DNA of 6,794 bases from Clostridia bacterium. Lineage in GTDB: Bacteria; Bacillota; Clostridia; Peptostreptococcales; Anaerovoracaceae. Numbering within the stretch: the stretch's first letter is position 1; every line of letters begins with the position of its first letter. The DNA is taken from the NCBI GenBank assembly GCA_900754805.1, contig CAAEEE010000377.1, forward strand, positions 1 to 6,794. Direction: 5' to 3'. The position numbers and the translations under genes were made by a program. A model generated the notes under the pieces. The model searched no databases. It had not been told where the DNA came from and was given only the letters and a program-made list of their open reading frames with translations. Below, piece after piece: positions 4,650 through 6,794 of this stretch.

Positions 4650-6794
4650 CATTTCAGGAATATCCGAAAGCCGTGTAGCTCCGGTTGCCGCTTATCTCGC
4701 AAAAGAAAAGAATCAGGGCATCATCATCGTCTCCACGGATGTGCGGGCGAGGAGACTTGCTTTGGATCTTTCTTTTTTTGTCAGGGATAAAGAAATTATC
4801 GTGCTTCCGTCGGAAGAACAGTTTCTGCTGCGGTTTGCCGCGAAGAATCACGACCAGCTCATTCAAAGATTAAAAGCTCTGAAAGCCCTGCGCACCGGAC
4901 AGCCGGCAGTGGTAATTGCGCCGGTTTCGGCTGCCATTAAAAAGATAACGCCGCATGCTTACTTCGAGGGAACCTCTTTAAAAATTAAGCTTGGTGAGGA
5001 AACAGAACGTTCGGAAATAAAGGAAACGCTGGCAAAGCTCGGCTATGAACGCATGGAAATTGTAGATGGAAGAGGGCAGTTCAGCATTCGCGGAGGCATC
5101 ATCGATGTTTTCACGCCGGATGCGGAATATCCGTACCGTGTCGAACTATTCGGAAACGAGGTGGATTCGATTCGTACCTTTGATCCGGATACGCAGCGGT
5201 CGGTCGAAGCACTTTCCTTCATCGAAGTTTATCCGGCAGAGCAGATTTTAAATGATAAAGAAATTTTTGAGAAGGCTTCAAAGCACCTTCGGGACGATTA
5301 TCGCAAGGCGGCAAAGAAAGCTGCCAAGACGGATGAGGAACTTTCGCGGAAAATTTTGCGGACGGCGGATGAAATTTGCGAATACATTGAGCAGGTATCG
5401 AATCTTCAGCTTCTCGAAAACTATATTCCGTATTTTTATGATGAAACCGAATATCTGTGGGATTACATGAGTGACGGGATTCTGATGATTGACGATCCGG
5501 ACCGTATAGAAGAAAGCCTGAATCTGCGGACAACCGAGCTTCGGGAGGACTTTAAGGTTCTGCTTTCGCGCGGGCAGGCAATCCCAAAAGATGTTTCCTG
5601 CATTTCGGATGAAAACGACTTCCGCAAAGCTTATAAACAGCCGGATGTGGCGGTGTTTACGCCATTCCCGAAGAGAATTATCGGAGCGGATACTTTCGAG
5701 AAGGCGCATAATCTGCAGGCAAGGCAGATGCTTTCCTTCGGCGGAAAGATGAATGTGCTCGAGTCGGAGCTGAAAACCTATGTGAAAAAAGGCTATCGGG
5801 TAACCATCGTATGCGCATCGGAGGAACGCCTGAAAAACCTGCAGGAGTTTGTTGAGAGAATCGGACTTGATGGAAAAATCCTGTTTGAAAAGGGAAGTCT
5901 GACGGGCGGAATGGAATTTCCTTCAGAAAAAATCTGCTATATCTGTGAGGCGGATATTTTCATTACGCATAAGACCTCGAAAAGAAAAAAATTTAAGAAC
6001 AAAGGACAAAAGCTTCAGTCTTTCGTCGATATGCGCGAGGGCGATTATGTGGTGCACGAAAACCACGGTATCGGTAAGTTCGTGGGCATTCAGCAGCTGA
6101 ATGTGCAGGGCGAAAAGAAGGACTATATTAAAATTAAATATGCAGGAAACGATATGCTGTATGTTCCGGTGGAGCAGATGGACATCGTGCAGAAATATAT
6201 CGGATCGGACGGTGCTGTGCCGAAAATCAACAAGCTCAGCGGCGGAGAGTGGAAGGTCACCAAGGCGAAGGCAAAGGCAGCGATCGCGGTCATGGCAAAG
6301 GATTTAATCGATCTTTACGCGCAGCGGAAAATGCAGCCGGGCTATTCCTTCCCGGAGGATACGGTTTGGCAGAAGGAATTCGAGGATGATTTTCCTTACG
6401 AGGAAACGGGTGACCAGCTTCGGGCAGCCGAAGAAATCAAGCAGGACATGCAAAAGCCGTTTTCAATGGATCGCCTGCTTTGTGGGGATGTCGGATTCGG
6501 AAAGACAGAAGTCGCCGCGAGAGCGCTGTTTAAATGTGTTTCAGACGGAAAACAGGCGGCGGTGCTCGTACCGACAACGATTTTGGCAAACCAGCACTAC
6601 TACACGCTGAAAGAGCGTTTTGAAAAGTTTCCGTTTAAAGTTGAGGTGCTTTCGCGTTTTCGGAGCGCCGCGCAGCAGAAAAAAATTATTGACGAACTGG
6701 GCAAGGGGCAGATCGATTTGATCATCGGCACACACCGCCTGCTTTCCAAAGATATACAATTCAAGGATTTGGGACTTCTGGTGGTTGACGAAGA
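4642..6794 (+). CDS. mfd: Transcription-repair coupling factor (partial, C-terminus beyond the window)
   Basis: Mfd is a DNA translocase that removes stalled RNA polymerase from lesions and recruits UvrA. The frame runs open from ATG 4642 to the window edge: 717 complete codons of about 1150 expected. The UvrB-like N-terminal module includes GYERMEIVDGRGQFSIRGG at about 134-152 and IIDVF after it. A basic linker (about 443-458, HKTSKRKKFKNKG) precedes the RNA-polymerase-interacting domain (about 461-535), with GDYVVHENHGIGKFVGI and DMLYVPVEQMD. Translocation domain 1 follows: FPYEETGDQ (584-592), Walker A GDVGFGKTE (615-623, K621), PTTILANQH (644-652), GTHRLL (696-701) and the start of the DEE box (716 on). 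TD2, the translocation motif and the D7 domain lie outside. The region before GYER is about 35-40 residues shorter than in B. subtilis as I recall it. No fin gene separates it from pth. The start overlaps pth by 8 nt. Confidence 0.96.
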   Translation, partial: MINISGISESRVAPVAAYLAKEKNQGIIIVSTDVRARRLALDLSFFVRDKEIIVLPSEEQFLLRFAAKNHDQLIQRLKALKALRTGQPAVVIAPVSAAIKKITPHAYFEGTSLKIKLGEETERSEIKETLAKLGYERMEIVDGRGQFSIRGGIIDVFTPDAEYPYRVELFGNEVDSIRTFDPDTQRSVEALSFIEVYPAEQILNDKEIFEKASKHLRDDYRKAAKKAAKTDEELSRKILRTADEICEYIEQVSNLQLLENYIPYFYDETEYLWDYMSDGILMIDDPDRIEESLNLRTTELREDFKVLLSRGQAIPKDVSCISDENDFRKAYKQPDVAVFTPFPKRIIGADTFEKAHNLQARQMLSFGGKMNVLESELKTYVKKGYRVTIVCASEERLKNLQEFVERIGLDGKILFEKGSLTGGMEFPSEKICYICEADIFITHKTSKRKKFKNKGQKLQSFVDMREGDYVVHENHGIGKFVGIQQLNVQGEKKDYIKIKYAGNDMLYVPVEQMDIVQKYIGSDGAVPKINKLSGGEWKVTKAKAKAAIAVMAKDLIDLYAQRKMQPGYSFPEDTVWQKEFEDDFPYEETGDQLRAAEEIKQDMQKPFSMDRLLCGDVGFGKTEVAARALFKCVSDGKQAAVLVPTTILANQHYYTLKERFEKFPFKVEVLSRFRSAAQQKKIIDELGKGQIDLIIGTHRLLSKDIQFKDLGLLVVDE

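Noticed and set aside
5985..5991. In-phase A-AAA-AAA heptamer in mfd, and a similar one in pth at 4373-4379, as possible -1 frameshift sites.
   Set aside because: Both encode ordinary Lys-rich segments of intact proteins. The pth slip would meet a stop within a few codons, and I see no clear stimulatory hairpin or upstream ribosome binding site.
4685..6610. Several short plus- and minus-strand frames of 60-145 codons, such as 5252-5470 and 5278-5709.
   Set aside because: The mfd frame runs uninterrupted through the whole stretch with ordered Mfd motifs, so these are out-of-frame shadows.

Overview
The window reads as a housekeeping stretch of a Firmicutes chromosome, most likely from an anaerobic clostridial (Eubacteriales-type) lineage. 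This rests on three things: the gene order murC - glmU - prs - pth - mfd, strong Shine-Dalgarno sites with several GTG starts, and intermediate base composition judged by eye. The species cannot be fixed from the sequence. All genes are on the + strand. I see no mobile element, CRISPR array, tRNA or rRNA.

Layout. Positions 2-235 hold the last 77 codons of a membrane protein, possibly an NhaC-type antiporter, followed by a hairpin terminator (251-280). Positions 302-793 encode a small orphan protein with two membrane segments and a soluble, possibly PH-like, C-terminal part. It is closed off by a second strong terminator (801-850). A promoter with an extended -10 box then lies inside a large 17-bp-arm inverted repeat (855-893) and starts the main operon. 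The operon is murC (931-2307), a stand-alone GlmU acetyltransferase half (2318-3037), prs (3087-4037), pth (4065-4649) and mfd (4642 to the window edge, incomplete). Gaps are 10, 49 and 27 nt, then an 8-nt overlap, with no internal terminator, so the five genes are probably co-transcribed.

How the genes work together. GlmU' and MurC serve peptidoglycan precursor synthesis: acetylation of glucosamine-1-P on the way to UDP-GlcNAc, and addition of L-Ala to UDP-MurNAc. Prs makes PRPP for nucleotide, His and Trp synthesis. Pth recycles peptidyl-tRNA. Mfd couples transcription to nucleotide excision repair. The linkage is the classical Firmicutes glmU-prs-pth-mfd cluster.

The two points most worth following are both at the operon head. 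The gene in the glmU slot begins almost exactly at the domain boundary and lacks the whole uridylyltransferase domain. purR and spoVG, which sit between murC and glmU in Clostridium as I recall, are also absent. In addition, the murC promoter is embedded in a long imperfect palindrome that looks like an operator. No wholly new system is visible.
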